This document shows positions 54,400 through 64,000 of a stretch of 64,000 nucleotides of DNA, one piece after another. Where the stretch lies: positions 14,351,721-14,415,720 of the forward strand of contig NC_046623.1 of assembly GCF_900324465.2 (NCBI RefSeq). Direction: 5' to 3'. A program made the translations under genes and the position numbers. The notes beneath the pieces were generated by a model that saw only the letters and a list, made by a program, of their open reading frames with translations, was not told the DNA's origin and made no database searches. This DNA comes from Anabas testudineus. Lineage: Eukaryota; Chordata; Actinopteri; Anabantiformes; Anabantidae. Position 1 is the first letter of the stretch. Every line of letters begins with the position of its first letter.

Positions 54400-55401
54400 A
54401 TGGGTCAACAAAACAAAGCTTCTACCATATTGAATGCTACATTTGTTCGACCTGCATCTTTTTATCTTAATGGGTTTTCAAACATCCCTCATGAAAAATA
54501 TTATTATGTCTTTTTGTGCTTCATCTATATCATGACAGTTCTTGGGAATAGTTTCCTAATCACATTGATTTACCTGGTCAAGACTCTTCATACTCCTAAA
54601 TACATGATTGTGTTTAACCTGGCTTTGACAGATTTGTGTGGGAGCACTGCTCTCATCCCCAAAGTCTTGGACACATTTTTGTTTGACAGGAGATACATTG
54701 TCTATGAAGCTTGTTTGAGTTATATGTTCTTTGTTTGGTTCTTTGCATTTGTGCAGTCATGGACACTTGTCACTATGGCTTATGACAGGATTATTGCAAT
54801 TTGCTTTCCTTTGAGGTACCATAATATCATAACTAAATCAGCTGTTGCATCCATTCTTCTCTTTATGTGGGTTTTTTCATTGAGTCTCTTAGCAGCTGCT
54901 GTTGGGCTAATCGATCGCCTCTCCTTCTGTGGATCTTCAGTGGTACAAAGCTTTTTCTGTGATCATGGACCAGTATATTATCTGGCCTGTAATGACACAT
55001 CTTTAAATGACACAATGGCATATATTGTTTTTGTGGTAATTATGATCATTCCACTAGTATTGATAGCACTGACATATGTTTCTATTGCCATATCACTGAG
55101 CAGGATTGCATCAGGAGTCGAACGACTCAAAGCATTGAAAACTTGTACTTCTCACTTGATTCTTGTGGCTATTTTCTTCCTACCACTTGTGGGCACTAAC
55201 ATAGCTGCAGTAATCTCCTACATCCATCCTAATGCCAGGATCTTTAACTCTACTTTAACACACACCATACCAGCTCTGCTCAATCCTATAATTTACTCTT
55301 TAAAGACAGAAGAAGTGCTGAACTCTATCAGAAAACTTTCTAAAAACCATAAAAAAAGGCTAAGGAATAAAACATTTTGTGAAAAGCTTCCCTCCTTATG
55401 A
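54400..55401 (+). CDS. Odorant receptor G8
   Basis: Intact 333-residue receptor, MGQQNKASTILNATF at the start with N-A-T glycosylation. IC2 has AYDRIIAICFPLRYH, an Ile in place of Phe at the third residue of DRF. TM5 lead reads TSLNDTMAYIVFVVIMIIPL. EC2 PVYYLACND as in G6, G9 and G10. Tail KNHKKRLRNKTFCEK. Leader intron upstream; about 3 kb from G7 because of the SINE/LINE insertions between them. Confidence 0.95.
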   Translation: MGQQNKASTILNATFVRPASFYLNGFSNIPHEKYYYVFLCFIYIMTVLGNSFLITLIYLVKTLHTPKYMIVFNLALTDLCGSTALIPKVLDTFLFDRRYIVYEACLSYMFFVWFFAFVQSWTLVTMAYDRIIAICFPLRYHNIITKSAVASILLFMWVFSLSLLAAAVGLIDRLSFCGSSVVQSFFCDHGPVYYLACNDTSLNDTMAYIVFVVIMIIPLVLIALTYVSIAISLSRIASGVERLKALKTCTSHLILVAIFFLPLVGTNIAAVISYIHPNARIFNSTLTHTIPALLNPIIYSLKTEEVLNSIRKLSKNHKKRLRNKTFCEKLPSL

Positions 55402-55626
55402 TTTCGATATTGACACAATTAAATATGTTTTACATATTTTTAAAATAATATAGTACGTACTACAGTATTCAAATTGTGTTTAGTGTTATCTTGTCATTGA
55501 TTGTGTTTTGTTATTGTAGCAGCTTTTCACTGATTGATCTGGTCAATGGAAATCAGAGATATATTGTAACTGTGCACAGCTTAAGACAGCATGTTTTGGG
55601 AATAATATATCTTTTTGCTCTAATAA
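55402..55626. other. 3' flank of G8
   Basis: No gene. The GTTATTGTAGCAGCTTTTCACTGATT block is shared with the other G flanks. Confidence 0.55.
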
Positions 55627-55701
<75 letters not shown>

Positions 55702-55732
55702 CATCTATCTATCTATCTATCTATCTATCTAT
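55627..55732. repeat. (ATCT)n microsatellite
   Basis: About 26 units of ATCT with one CCAT interruption near 55701. The Ser-Ile-Tyr-Leu frame through it is an artefact. Confidence 0.98.
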
Positions 55733-56745
55733 GATTTAAGTGTAAGTGTGATTAAAAAAATACAGAATGTTATATATGTTATATTTATTAATTCACAATG
55801 GATGTACAGTAATTCTGTTTTGTTTATATGCATTTCCAAATCTGGTAAATTGCACAATAATAACAAAATATAATTAAAATAATTATTGGAATAAAAATGC
55901 AATACATGTATACATACAGTTTGCATCTCTTTTCAGATCATGGCAATTGCTCAACAGCATACACTTACTAGTGATAGTTCTACTATATGTTTATATTCAT
56001 TAAGTACCTGAAATTAGGGAAAAAAAATCATTGAAACTTTTTGCCCAGAAACTTGCAAGTTGTTGAATAATTTAAATTAATGTGCTTTTAAGAAGCTACA
56101 ATTATCACAAATATTTGCATATACATTGAAAATTAACATATCACTTAAATGTACACACTCAGTGTATTTTGTGAACCAAAATATCTCTTCCACCAAAATG
56201 ATCTAACCTTGCAGTACAACATTAAGATTTAGGCAGCTACAGAATTAGCTTATAATCAGTGTCTTAATAGAGAACATCTAATAATCATTTAAAACACAAT
56301 CTCTGTATTTAAACCACAGTCTTCTCTGAAAATCACAAACTTTCTCAAAGTCTAACTATACAGATTTTCTTGCTGAACCCAAAAAACATGCACCACATCT
56401 CCCTCCTTGGAACTTCTTTTCTATTAACAAATGTAGTGTTTCTTTTATTCAAAATACATGTTGTATCACAACATAATTAATTAATAATATTAATACTTTG
56501 CTTAATAACCTTATTATAATGTGATTATGTTTATTACAAAATCACAGTTGTGGTTGCAGTTTTAGTTGCACAGAAATGTAATTTTCAGGTGGAACATGCT
56601 AAATTAAGATGATGAACCTGTTAAACTTTACAATTACTGAACATCAGTGGAGAATGTTGTTAGCATTTAGATCAAACTGTTCAGTCACTGTAGCTGTGTT
56701 GCATCAAAAAACATCATGTGATGTCCCACAATGAAAGAGATACAA
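55733..56745. other. Spacer G8-G9
   Basis: No gene. About 56520-56650 belongs to the upstream block shared with G7 and G10. Confidence 0.55.
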
Positions 56746-56903
56746 TATAAATAACAGGTCTCTCATAGTACAAATTTCTTCAGGGAACTGAACAACTGAG
56801 TTCTGAGGTGAGTTTAGTGTTTCTTATCAATCAACCATGTAACCCATTAGTATTTACTGTAATGTTTTTTTTCCATTTACTTCTTGGGAAACAGATATCC
56901 GTA
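56746..56903 (+). promoter_or_regulatory. G9 promoter, leader intron with altered acceptor
   Basis: TATAAATAA at 56746-56754, exon 1 to TTCTGAG, donor GTGAGT (GT 56808-56809). The usual acceptor TTTACATTTAG reads TTTACTTCTTG here; the nearest AG is GGGAAACAG ending at 56894, which would give an 87-nt intron. Confidence 0.68.
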
Positions 56904-57900
56904 ATGGGCGAAGAAATCAAAGTTGCTAACAAAATAAATGCTACATTTGTTCGCCCTGCAACCTTCTATCTTAATGGGTTTTCAAACATCCCTTATACAA
57001 AGTTTTATTATGTCTTTTTGTGCTTCATCTATATTGTGACAGTTCTTGGTAATAGTTTCCTAATGTCAGTGATTTACTTGGTCAAGACTCTTCATACTCC
57101 TAAATACATGATTGTGTTTAACCTGGCTTTGACAGATTTGTGTGGGAGCACTGCTCTCATTCCCAAAGTCTTGGACACATTTTTGTTTGACAGGAGATAC
57201 ATTGTCTATGAAGCTTGTTTAAGTTATATGTTCTTTGTTTGGTTCTTTGCATTTGTGCAGTCATGGACACTTGTTACCATGTCTTATGACAGGTTGATAG
57301 CAATTTGCTTTCCCTTTGAGGTACCATAATATTGTAACTAAAACAGCCATTGCTGTTATTTTGCTTTTTGTGTGGGTTTTTTCATTGAGTCTCTTAGCAG
57401 CTGCTGTTGGGCTAATCGATCGCCTTTCTTTCTGTGGATCTTTGGTGGTACAAAGTTTTTTCTGTGATCATGGACCAGTATATTATCTGGCCTGTAATGA
57501 TACATCTTTAAATGACACAATTGCCGATCTCGTCATTATTATAGTCATGTTTCTTCCTCCAGTATTGATTGTATTGACATATGTTTGCATTGCCATAGCA
57601 CTGAGCAGGATTGCATCAGGAGTAGAACGACTCAAAGCATTGAAAACTTGTACTTCTCACTTGATTCTTGTGGCTCTTTTCTTTCTACCACTTGTGGGCA
57701 CCAACATAGCTGTAATTATTTCCTACATCCATCCTAATGCCAGGATCTTCAACTCTACTTTAACACACACCATACCAGCTCTGCTCAATCCGATTATATA
57801 CTCTTTAAAGACAGAAGAAGTGCTGAACTCTATCAGAAAACTTTCTAAAAACAATAGGTTTAAGAACATAACGTTTTGCAAAACAATTCTCTCATTATGA
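56904..57900 (+). pseudogene. Odorant receptor G9, single-frameshift pseudogene
   Basis: Full-length G gene: MGEEIKVANKINATF at the start, LHTPKY, SYDRL (Leu in place of Phe), EC2 PVYYLACND, KALKTCTSH, PALLNPIIY. One extra base in the TTTCCCTTTGAGG segment (about 57309-57317) shifts the frame just after AICF in IC2, and the second half is read in the next frame to the normal stop at 57898-57900. Everything else is intact, so it died recently or the base is an error. It is the second G gene with a frameshift at that codon. Confidence 0.9.
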
Positions 57901-59760
57901 TTGCTTCATTGACTCATTAAAAAGCCTTGAAATAGCATAAATGTGTTATACATCATTTACAACAATGTAGTATGTACTACAGTATTACATTTAAATTGTG
58001 ATTATTTAGTGGAATCTCATCATTGATTGTGTTCTCTTGTTGTAGTTGCATTTCATTGGACGATTTATGCCAGTTGAAGTCAGAGCTAAATTGTAACTGT
58101 ACTGTAATATGTATATGTTAATAATAAAAATGCAAAAGTAATAAAAATAGTATATAATACTATATTTAATAATTTATAATGGCTATAGAGTACACATGTT
58201 TTGTTTATATGCATTTCCAAATCTGAGAATTGCACACTGACCACTTTTGAATGCATTAAAACAGTACAAACTATCATTTAAACAACATTTGTAATTAAAA
58301 TGCAATAAATAAATAAAATCATGGAAATTGCACATCAAGATACACTCACTGGCCACTTCATTAGGCACACCAGAAAATGTAATCTAATCTATTACAGAAG
58401 CTCAGCTGTGAAATCTACTTTTAAAAGGCTATAATTTCTCAGTTTTTGTTTAAACTCTCAAGAGGGTAATAATTGTACTAGAATAACAATTCTTCATTAG
58501 AGGTTAGGGGTATCATACAGAGAAGCACGCATTGTTCAATAATTTCAGTGTGTTTTAGAAGAAAAAAAATCTGCCATTTTTACACAGGTCTAACAACAGC
58601 TGTCCAGTTGTCCAGACCTTCCATAAGCCTCAGCTGGAGTTTTTGCAAAATACCATATGTTAGCATAATACCATGCTAACCCAGTATATCTGTATAGAAA
58701 CTACACAGTTCAGTTGTGTAGAAAATGTACTTTTTCAGCAATCAGAAATGCTATGGGGAACATAATTAAAACTTATTGATTTTATTTTATTAACATGAGT
58801 ATATAGTTACACAATTCACAATTAACATAAAAAGTTACAAATACATTTATAATTAACATATAAATACAATAAACACAAGCAGTGTTTTTCTGACTACCAA
58901 AATATCTGACCTACAACATCACATTTTTCTTTTCCACCAAAATGATCAAACTTTGCAGTACAACATCCAGGTTTGTGACTGGATTTAGAGAGTTACAGCA
59001 TTAACTTAAGATCAGTGAAAATTTCTGGTCTGTGATCATAGAGAACATCAAATAGTCATTTGAAACACAACATTTGTATATAAAGCCCAATCTTTCTCTA
59101 ATCCTGGCCAAACTGCTTTTCTTGCCAAACCCAAACAACATCCACCACAAGCACCCCTTTTGCATCTTCTTTTCTATTAATAAATGTATTGTTTCTATCA
59201 TTAAAAAAATATTACAACATAATAAATTAATAATATTATTACTTTTAATGATAACCTGAATATAATATGATTAGCGTTGTTACAACAACACAGTCATGGT
59301 TGCAGTTTAGTTACATAGAAATGTAATTGTCAGGGTTGAACATGCCAAATAAGGATGGTGGACCTGTAAGACTTTACAATTGTTGAACATCAGCATACCA
59401 TAGTCATTTAAATCAAACTGTTCAGGCACTGTTAGTGTGACTGATTAGACTTTCAGTCTTGTTGCCCTTTTCAGCACTATTACATCAAAATAACATCATG
59501 TCAAGCTCTGTATTTGGGTAGATCAGAATTCTGGTAACGAAGAAAGAAGCTCAGACTCAGATAGGTCTGAATAAGTCTGGATCAAGCTAGTGTGGAATTG
59601 ATTTGTCAGTACATGAAACATTACATTAAGTTAAAGAAAGTACAGCGTGAAAGGGAACAGAACCTGCATTTGACTACCTCTATAGCCTTAGGGTTTGGTG
59701 AAAAGTTTCTGGTGACGTGGACGTAACCAAACCTTTTACAATTATCAAGACAACCACACA
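57901..59760. other. Spacer G9-G10
   Basis: No gene. 1.9 kb, AT-rich. About 59265-59400 is the shared upstream block. Frames at 59001-59259 on both strands are spacer. Confidence 0.55.
58340..58376. mobile_element. Possible end of a DNA transposon
   Basis: TACACTCACTGGCCACTTCATTAGGCACACC is a variant of a terminal sequence common in fish genomes. No second end or coding part found nearby, so only a trace. Confidence 0.4.
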
Positions 59761-59987
59761 CTAATTAATGGCCGTGTGTCACAACTTCCTGCATTTCTGC
59801 TGCCCCACAATGAAAGAGATATAATATAAATAGCAGGTCTCTCATAGTACAATTTTCTTCAGGGAACTGAACACTTGTGTTCTGAGGTGAGTTTGTTAAC
59901 AACATGTCTTATCACTCAGCCATGTAATCCATTATTATTTACTGTAATGTTCTTTTCCTTTTACATTTAGGGAAACAAATATTTGCA
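59761..59987 (+). promoter_or_regulatory. G10 promoter and leader intron
   Basis: CTAATTA at 59761-59767, 64 nt before the TATA box (TATAAATA, 59825-59832), as in G8. Exon 1 with GCAGGTCTCTCATAGTAC, donor GAG/GTGAGT (GT 59887-59888), acceptor TTTTACATTTAG (ends 59970): an 84-nt intron. Confidence 0.8.
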
Positions 59988-60974
59988 ATGGGCCCAGCTG
60001 AACCTGTACTGAATGCCACATTTGTTCGACCTGCATCTTTCTATCTTAATGGGTTTTCAAATATCCCTTATACTAAGTATTACTATGTTTTTTTGTGCTT
60101 CATCTATATCACAACTGTTGTTGGGAATGGTTTTCTAATGTCAGTGATTTACCTGGTCAAGACTCTTCATACTCCTAAATACATGATTGTTTTTAGCCTG
60201 GCTTTGACAGATTTGTGTGGGAGCACTGCTCTCATTCCCAAAGTCTTGGACACCTTTTTGTTTGACAGGAGGTACATTGTCTATGAAGCTTGTTTGAGTT
60301 ATATGTTCTTTGTTTGGTTCTTTGCATTTGTGCAGTCATGGACACTTGTTACCATGTCTTATGACAGGTTTATTGCCATTTGCCTCCCTTTGAGGTACCA
60401 TAATATTGTAACTAAAACAGCCATTGCTACTATTTTGCTTGTTGTGTGGGTTTTTTCATTGAGTCTCTTAACAGCTGCTGTTGGGCTACTTGATCGCCTC
60501 TCCTTCTGTGGATCTTTGGTGATACAAAGTTTTTTCTGTGATCATGGACCAGTATATTATCTGGCCTGTAATGACACATCTTTAAATACCACAATTGCAA
60601 GACTTATCATTATTGTAATCATGATCATTCCCCCAGTACTGATTGCACTGACTTATGTTGGCATTGCCATAGTGCTGAGCAGGATTGCATCAGGAGTAGA
60701 ACGACTCAAAGCATTGAAAACCTGTACTTCTCACTTGATTCTTGTGGCTATTTTCTTCCTACCACTCCTGGGCACCAACTTAGCTGCGGTGACCTCCTAT
60801 ATCCATCCTAATGCCAGGATCATCAACTCTACTATGACACACACCATACCAGCTCTGCTCAATCCAATTATTTACTCTTTAAAGACAGAAGAAGTGCTGA
60901 ACTCTATCAGAAAGCTTTCTAAAAACAATAGATGTAGCAGTTTACCCTTTTGGAGAAAGAAGACACTGTTATGA
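59988..60974 (+). CDS. Odorant receptor G10
   Basis: Intact 328-residue receptor. The N-terminus MGPAEPVLNATF is about five residues shorter than in G8. IC2 reads SYDRFIAICLPLRYH (Leu in place of Phe). TM4 has TILLVVWVFSLSLLTAAVGLLDR in parts; TM5 begins NTTIARLIIIVIMIIPPVL. EC2 PVYYLACND. Tail KNNRCSSLPFWRKK. It stands alone, with nearly 2 kb of spacer before it. Confidence 0.95.
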   Translation: MGPAEPVLNATFVRPASFYLNGFSNIPYTKYYYVFLCFIYITTVVGNGFLMSVIYLVKTLHTPKYMIVFSLALTDLCGSTALIPKVLDTFLFDRRYIVYEACLSYMFFVWFFAFVQSWTLVTMSYDRFIAICLPLRYHNIVTKTAIATILLVVWVFSLSLLTAAVGLLDRLSFCGSLVIQSFFCDHGPVYYLACNDTSLNTTIARLIIIVIMIIPPVLIALTYVGIAIVLSRIASGVERLKALKTCTSHLILVAIFFLPLLGTNLAAVTSYIHPNARIINSTMTHTIPALLNPIIYSLKTEEVLNSIRKLSKNNRCSSLPFWRKKTLL

Positions 60975-61443
60975 TTGCTGTATTAACATATAAAAAAGTG
61001 TTAAAATAACATGACTGTGTTGTGGCAGATTTAACAATAAAGTAGTAAGTACTATAGTATTACTTTAAAATTGTTAATTACATGCTATCTTTTCCCTGAC
61101 TCTATTTTTTGTTGTAGCAGCCTTTTACTGATTCACCTTTCAATTTGAAATGAGGTATATGTTGTAACTGGACACGATAAGACAAGATAATTTTCTTGCC
61201 TGGTACCAAACTTTTGATTAATGCATCTCCCAAATGACTAAAACTAAATGTAATATGAATGTTTTAGGTAAAAAGATACTGTTGTCTGCAACCATTGTTG
61301 TACAACACTTCATTAATCTATACATATAAATGAATAAAATATTACTAAATAGTATTATTTATCAGCTTAGAATGAGTCTACAGTACACACTTTTGTTTAT
61401 GCATGTTTCCAATGCATATACTGTAAACACGTATACACTTAAC
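60975..61443. other. 3' flank of G10
   Basis: No gene; contains the shared TTTTGTTGTAGCAGCCTTTTACTGATT block. Confidence 0.55.
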
Positions 61444-61580
61444 GCTGCTTGGATGGTAGAAGCTCAGTGGCAGAGTTGTCTGTCGATTCTAGGGTTGGCG
61501 GTTCAAACCAGACTCCTACTGGCCACATGTTGAAATGTTACTGAACAAGACAGTGAAACTCGAAATTTCAGTTCCTTAAA
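61444..61580 (+). mobile_element. tRNA-derived SINE head
   Basis: A-box-like AGCTCAGTGGCAGAG and B-box GGTTCAAACC (61500-61509) are followed by CCACATGTTGAAATGTTACTGAACAAGACAGTGAAACTC, the junction of the fish SINE family whose tail is at 52713-52912. The tRNA-like part cannot fold as a proper tRNA and its 3' end is lost. Confidence 0.65.
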
Positions 61581-61649
61581 CACAGCTGCCTTTCCATGAG
61601 AATTTCCACAAAGGAAATAATAAAATATCAACTATTGAGTCTTGAAAAT
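61581..61649. other. Gap between SINE and LINE
   Basis: No feature seen. Confidence 0.4.
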
Positions 61650-63600
61650 TTTACAATGACAAATTGGTGATGTTAATGGTGCTAATAGTTGATTTTTAGT
61701 AACCTTTACCAGTGCTTTTTCTGTACTATGATGTACTCTAAATCCTGACTGGTAATATTCATACAAATTATTCCTGCACAGGTGATCACATAATTGCTTA
61801 GTCTGAGGAGGCTTTTTGAGTAGAAATTTGACTCTAGCAACTTTAAAAGCCTGTGGTACGTTGCATGTTTGTAAAGATAGATTGATCTTTTCTGATATTG
61901 ACGTGATGATCAAAGGTGAGGCATCTTTGAGGAGTTTTGTCAGAATAGGGTCTAAGAGATATAGTGATGGTTTAGATGAATTAGTTCCGGAAATTAATTC
62001 AGAATGGTCTATGGGGAGGAAATAGTGTAAGTATGAGTGTGGTCTTAGAAGTGAATATAGAGCTATTGCACATACAGGATCCATGCCATATGTAGGGAGG
62101 ATTTAATCAATTTTTCTCTCATAGTTATGTTTTCATTTGTAAAGAATTTAATGAAATCATTGCTGCTGAGAGTTGAGGGGATACTAGGCTCAACAGAGCT
62201 ATGACTCTTTGTCAGCCTGACTACAGTGCTGAAGAGGAACCTGGGGTTGTTCTTATTTACCTCTATTAATGGAGTAGTAATGTGGTTCTAGCTTTACTGA
62301 GGGCTTTTTTAGATAATATCAAGCTATCTTTCTAGCCTAGGCAAGATTCATCTAAATTAGGGGAACCCCGTCTCCTTTCCAGCTTAAGTGATCTGTGCTT
62401 TAAGCTAGGGATTTGTGAATTGTACCATGGAACTATCATCCTCTGATTCACTAGCTTCTTTTTCAGAGGAGCAGCAGTATTAAGTATAGTTGTGAGTGAG
62501 GCTGTGATACTATCAACAAGATAAAAGACTTGTGCTGGAGCAACGTTAACACTCCCCTGTGTTGACATGGCTCTGAAATAAAAGATGGAATCAGTTCCTT
62601 AAATTTGTCAACAGCATTTTCAGATGAAAATCTGCTGCAATGAATTTTATGCTTAGGTGAAGGAAAGTTTAGTATTGTAATTTCAAATGTAATTAAAAAA
62701 TGATCAGTTAAAAGAGGGTTTTGGGGAAATATTATTAAATGATCACTTTCAACACTATATATCAGAAAAAGATCAGGGGGTATAATTAAAACATTTATTT
62801 ACATTTGGGGTAAAACCAATGGAGTCTAATAGTGAATTAAATGCAGTTTTGAGGCAGTTATCATCAACTTCTACATGGATATTAAAGTCACCCACTAGAC
62901 TTTATCTGCACTAAGAACTAAATCAGATAGAAAGTAAATTCAGGTGAAATTCAGAGTAAGGGACAGGAGGATGGTACACGATAACAAACTGTGTTTTTGT
63001 TTTCTTGTTTGTTTTTTATTTTTCCAGTTAGGATCAGACAGTCTAAGAATGAGGCTCTCAATTGAATTCAAATTCTGTTTAGGTCTGGGGTTGATTAGTA
63101 AGCTTGAGTGAAGGTTTGCTGCTACTCCTCCACCCCGAACCTGTGCTTCTAGGAACATAACAATTAATATGACTTGGGGGGGTTGACGCATTTAGACGGA
63201 CATATTTATCCTGCTGCAACCAGGTTTCAGTAAGATAATATCGGTCTATTTTATAGTCACTTATACAATCATGTTGACAGGAGAGATCTGAAATTTAACA
63301 GTCCAAATTTGATTGTTTTCTTTTTATTTTGTTCTGTGAGAGTTGTCTTTAATTTTATGGGTTATAGGTTCTCATGAATCACTCCTCTTGGGTTGGTTTT
63401 TGATATGAATAATTTAGATGGTCAGGGAGCAGGCTCTGTCTCTTTGGGGTTTGGGTATTTTTTGGGGGGTGACTGCTGTAAGGAAGCTGCAGAGAGACGC
63501 GCAAGACTGTGTCTCTACATCCTGGGCTCCACTCTGAGATGTCAGGGTTTAGGTCTCCTAATAAATGTGCTTCTAATCAGCCCAGGTTTCTCCAAAATTT
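61650..63600 (-). mobile_element. L2-type LINE, internal part (endonuclease to early RT)
   Basis: On the minus strand, from the right: LTETWLQQDKYVRLN, GGGVAANLHSSL and SIESLILRLSDP of the endonuclease (about 62990-63270), a middle segment with ILNTAAPLKKK and VPWYNSQI (62330-62570), then the RT start with SKPSLYLLDPI, VPQAFKVA...FLLKKP and YQSGFRVHHSTEKALVKVT (61650-62080). Frames are broken between these parts. The 3' RT and the tail are absent. Related to 53594-53830. Confidence 0.8.
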
Positions 63601-63753
63601 TCCAAGATTTCCAATTGTCCATGTAGCTCACGTCATTAACATCTATGATCCCCTGTTGTACAGAAGACGTAGACTAACTTAATCAACAGATCAAGAAGCC
63701 CACAGAGACACAGCTTCCTGCATTTCTGCTGCCCCACAATGAAAGAAATACAA
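63601..63753. other. Boundary of LINE and G11 upstream region
   Basis: CACAGCTTCCTGCATTTCTG near 63710 is the start of the conserved G promoter block. No TAATTA site as in G8 and G10. Confidence 0.5.
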
Positions 63754-63909
63754 TATAAATAACAGGTCTCTCACAGTACAACTTTCTTTAGGGAACTGAA
63801 CACTTGAGTCCTGAGGTGAGTTTAGTATTTCTTATCATTCAGCCATGTTATCTTTTATTATTTACTGTAATGTTTTATTCTTTTACATTTAGGAAAACAG
63901 ATATTCATA
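63754..63909 (+). promoter_or_regulatory. G11 promoter and leader intron
   Basis: TATAAATAA at 63754-63762, AACAGGTCTCTCACAGTAC, GGGAACTGAACACTTGAGTC, donor GAG/GTGAGT (GT 63816-63817), acceptor TTTTACATTTAG (ends 63892): a 77-nt intron. Confidence 0.8.
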
Positions 63910-64000
63910 ATGGCTCAAGAAATCAAAGCTGCCAATATATTGAATGCCACATTTGTTCGCCCTGCAACCTTCTATCTTAATGGGTTTTCCAACATCCCTC
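63910..64000 (+). CDS. Odorant receptor G11, cut by the window end
   Basis: First 30 codons only: MAQEIKAANILNATF (Ala in place of Gly at residue 2; N-A-T glycosylation site) then RPATFYLNGFSNIP. Open to the window end, so its integrity is unknown. Promoter and leader exon are upstream as in G6-G10. Confidence 0.9.
   Translation, partial: MAQEIKAANILNATFVRPATFYLNGFSNIP

Noticed and set aside
55476-55739. 87-codon frame with Ser-Ile-Tyr-Leu repeats, CRISPR-like regularity
   Set aside because: Simple (ATCT)n microsatellite without spacers; no repeat-spacer structure.
61444-61580. tRNA gene
   Set aside because: A and B boxes present but the arms do not pair and a SINE body follows; it is a SINE head.

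Overview
The window is a stretch of an odorant receptor (OR) gene cluster from a ray-finned fish, almost certainly a teleost. The evidence is single-exon seven-transmembrane receptors with OR hallmarks (G-N in TM1, L-H/R-T-P-K-Y before TM2, S/AYDR-L/F after TM3, three EC2 cysteines, KA-F/L-KTCT-A/S-H before TM6, LNPIIY in TM7). They sit in AT-rich DNA littered with typical fish repeats: L2 LINE ends finishing in AAATAAAATTGAATTGA, an R4/Rex6-like LINE, a tRNA-headed SINE, Tc1 remnants, a Ty3/gypsy fossil and a solo LTR. The species cannot be named. I count 18 apparently intact OR genes, one gene cut by the window end and 8 pseudogenes or fragments. All are on the + strand except one.

The receptors form three related groups, labelled here by their N-termini. 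D-type (MDFFNS; D1-D9) fills about 1.9-23.3 kb. S-type (MSLFNS; S1-S7) lies at about 24-42.7 kb and is close to D. G-type (mostly MG...; G1-G11) lies at about 31.5 kb to the window end and is clearly more distant, but the same kind of fish OR. In situ they would be expressed one per olfactory sensory neuron, placed in the ciliary membrane, and signal through the olfactory G protein (family knowledge, not visible here).

1-24 kb is a head-to-tail array of D genes, with flanks that are themselves repeated copies. It includes an exact 2.66-kb tandem duplication (8259-10922 / 10923-13578) that produced a headless gene copy and doubled a fossil Ty3/gypsy pol piece carrying two adjacent perfect hairpins. 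A 716-bp solo LTR with a 5-bp target duplication lies just after D2. 24-30 kb has a wrecked S pseudogene and a head-to-head pair of S genes. 30-45.6 kb looks like three copies of one cassette (S gene, G2-like gene, G3-like gene), of which only the middle copy keeps all three members. 47-64 kb is a G array in which each gene has a compact promoter: TATA box, short non-coding first exon, 70-87-nt leader intron and ATG. This promoter layout, a start-codon shift in G7, the same-site frameshifts in G1 and G9, and the decayed cassettes are the most interesting observations. I found no sign of a new kind of biological system beyond an actively duplicating and dying OR cluster.

No rRNA, functional tRNA, CRISPR or non-OR host gene could be supported. 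All reading was by eye; percentages, trees and repeat family names need database searches.
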